From Plazaster borealis (Eukaryota; Echinodermata; Asteroidea; Forcipulatida; Labidiasteridae): a DNA stretch of 64,000 nucleotides. The stretch spans positions 6,229,501 through 6,293,500 of the forward strand of contig CM037461.1 in assembly GCA_021014325.1 (NCBI GenBank), given 5' to 3'. The number at the start of each line of letters is the position of its first letter. Position 1 is the stretch's first letter. A program made the position numbers and the translations under genes. Shown piece after piece: positions 63,051-64,000 of the stretch. The notes under the pieces were generated by a model, which worked only from the letters and a program-made list of their open reading frames with translations, was not told where the DNA came from and searched no databases.

Positions 63051-63702
63051 TATCAGTATTGTTATTATTTATTCGACCCCAACAATACAAGAACAAACAA
63101 TGCAATACAAGGCTAGTCGAATAACTATAAAACCAAAACAGAAACAACAAAGCAACACATAATTACAGGTCCAGCCCTAAAACAGACGTTACAGCAATAT
63201 ACAAAAATGCTGATGACAAGAGGGCAAATCTCTAATATCAGCAATAACTAAAATGTTATAACTAAACTAATATTCACCATGGGTTTATTAATATAGTAGA
63301 ACTTTCCAGAAAAGTTTTCCAAAAGGTTCGCAATCCCTTTTAGAAAAAAAACCTATATTTCAGAGGAAATTAATTGCATACGAAAATCGAATGACCACCT
63401 TTGGGCAAAACTGAGTGATGCGGTGATAAGAAAATGCACAAACTTTCATGAGTCACGTACACTTTATTTTAATGGAAGAGCCCCGCGGTATATGTTATCA
63501 GATAAAGATAATGTTGCACACGAAAGGGACAACATTTTTGCTATTACTGACGTACGTTGAATGATAGTTACATTCATTAGTTACATATGCATTCTTTTGA
63601 GTATTTTTATCTAAACATGAATTGAATATCACCCTGTAAGTCGACCCTCAAATCTCAAAACGCATCAAATTTGAAAGAACTTCATACAGTGCTTCGATTA
63701 TT
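63051..63702. other. Unassigned sequence
   Basis: No exon or known repeat recognised. Confidence 0.45.
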
Positions 63703-64000
63703 TTAAAGGCACTGACCACGTTTGGAAATTGTCAAAGACCAGTGTTCTCACTTGGTGTATCCCAACATATGCATAAAATAACAAGCCTGTGAAAATTTGG
63801 GCTCAAATGGGCATCGAAGTTGCAAGAAAATGATGAAAGAAAAAACACCCTTGTTGTACAAATTTGTGTGTTTTGAGATAGGAATAAAAACTTCTTGCAA
63901 GAAGTTTTATTATTATTTTAGTGAGAAATTACCTCTTTCTCAAAAACTACGTTACTTCAGAGGGAGTCGTTTCCTAAAATGTGTTATACTATCAACAGCC
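63703..64000 (+). mobile_element. Repeat A, copy 11, cut by the window end
   Basis: Left TTTTAAAGGCACTGACCACG, interior complete to CAACAGC at the edge. Confidence 0.9.

Overview
This window looks like intergenic or intronic animal DNA that is very rich in repeats, most probably from an echinoderm and possibly a sea star. The reasons are tRNA-Leu-derived SINEs, L2/CR1-like and RTE-like LINE 3' ends, many short palindromic DNA elements, a foldback element resembling the TU elements of sea urchin, and a phase 1-1 CUB exon. The taxon is inferred from repeat style alone, with no diagnostic host gene. Nothing prokaryotic is visible (no operons, no dense ORFs). Only one piece of ordinary host protein-coding sequence is convincing: a CUB-domain exon at 61516-61893 on the + strand, with clean splice sites on both sides.

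Layout. 1-20 kb holds short inverted-repeat elements (families A, B, G, H, K), LINE tails, three minisatellites (5.9, 12.1 and 20.4 kb) and two copies (7.45 and 11.44 kb) of an unexplained repeat E. 21-24.3 kb is a composite foldback-type element: about 1 kb and 0.65 kb inverted arms built from a tandem repeat of about 160-185 bp rich in GATGGCG, around a core with a 46-bp minisatellite. 24.3-37.7 kb has sparse elements, three tRNA-Leu-type SINEs, nested insertions, and two candidate promoter-like patches (28.6-29.0 and 32.05-32.3 kb). 37.8-38.3 kb is a GTACGAG satellite. 38402-41366 is a 2965-bp transposon-like element, flanked by TA, that carries a three-exon gene with matching splice phases and one frameshift. 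42-56 kb mixes A, B and I elements, SINEs and two degenerate reverse-transcriptase fragments (45.9 and 52.4 kb). 56-64 kb holds a third E copy, the CUB exon and further repeats.

How parts relate. Families A, B, G, H and I have different interiors but share ends: TTAA, then AGG at the left, and CCT then TTAA at the right. They therefore look like non-autonomous passengers of one TTAA-targeting (piggyBac-like) transposase. Several LINE 3' ends and SINE tails share a GCGC-stem hairpin followed by ATT repeats, as expected if the SINEs use LINE machinery. Many elements are nested, so their relative ages can be read. Element ends were located by eye and are good to roughly 5-20 bp unless a motif fixes them; repeat family letters are local labels.
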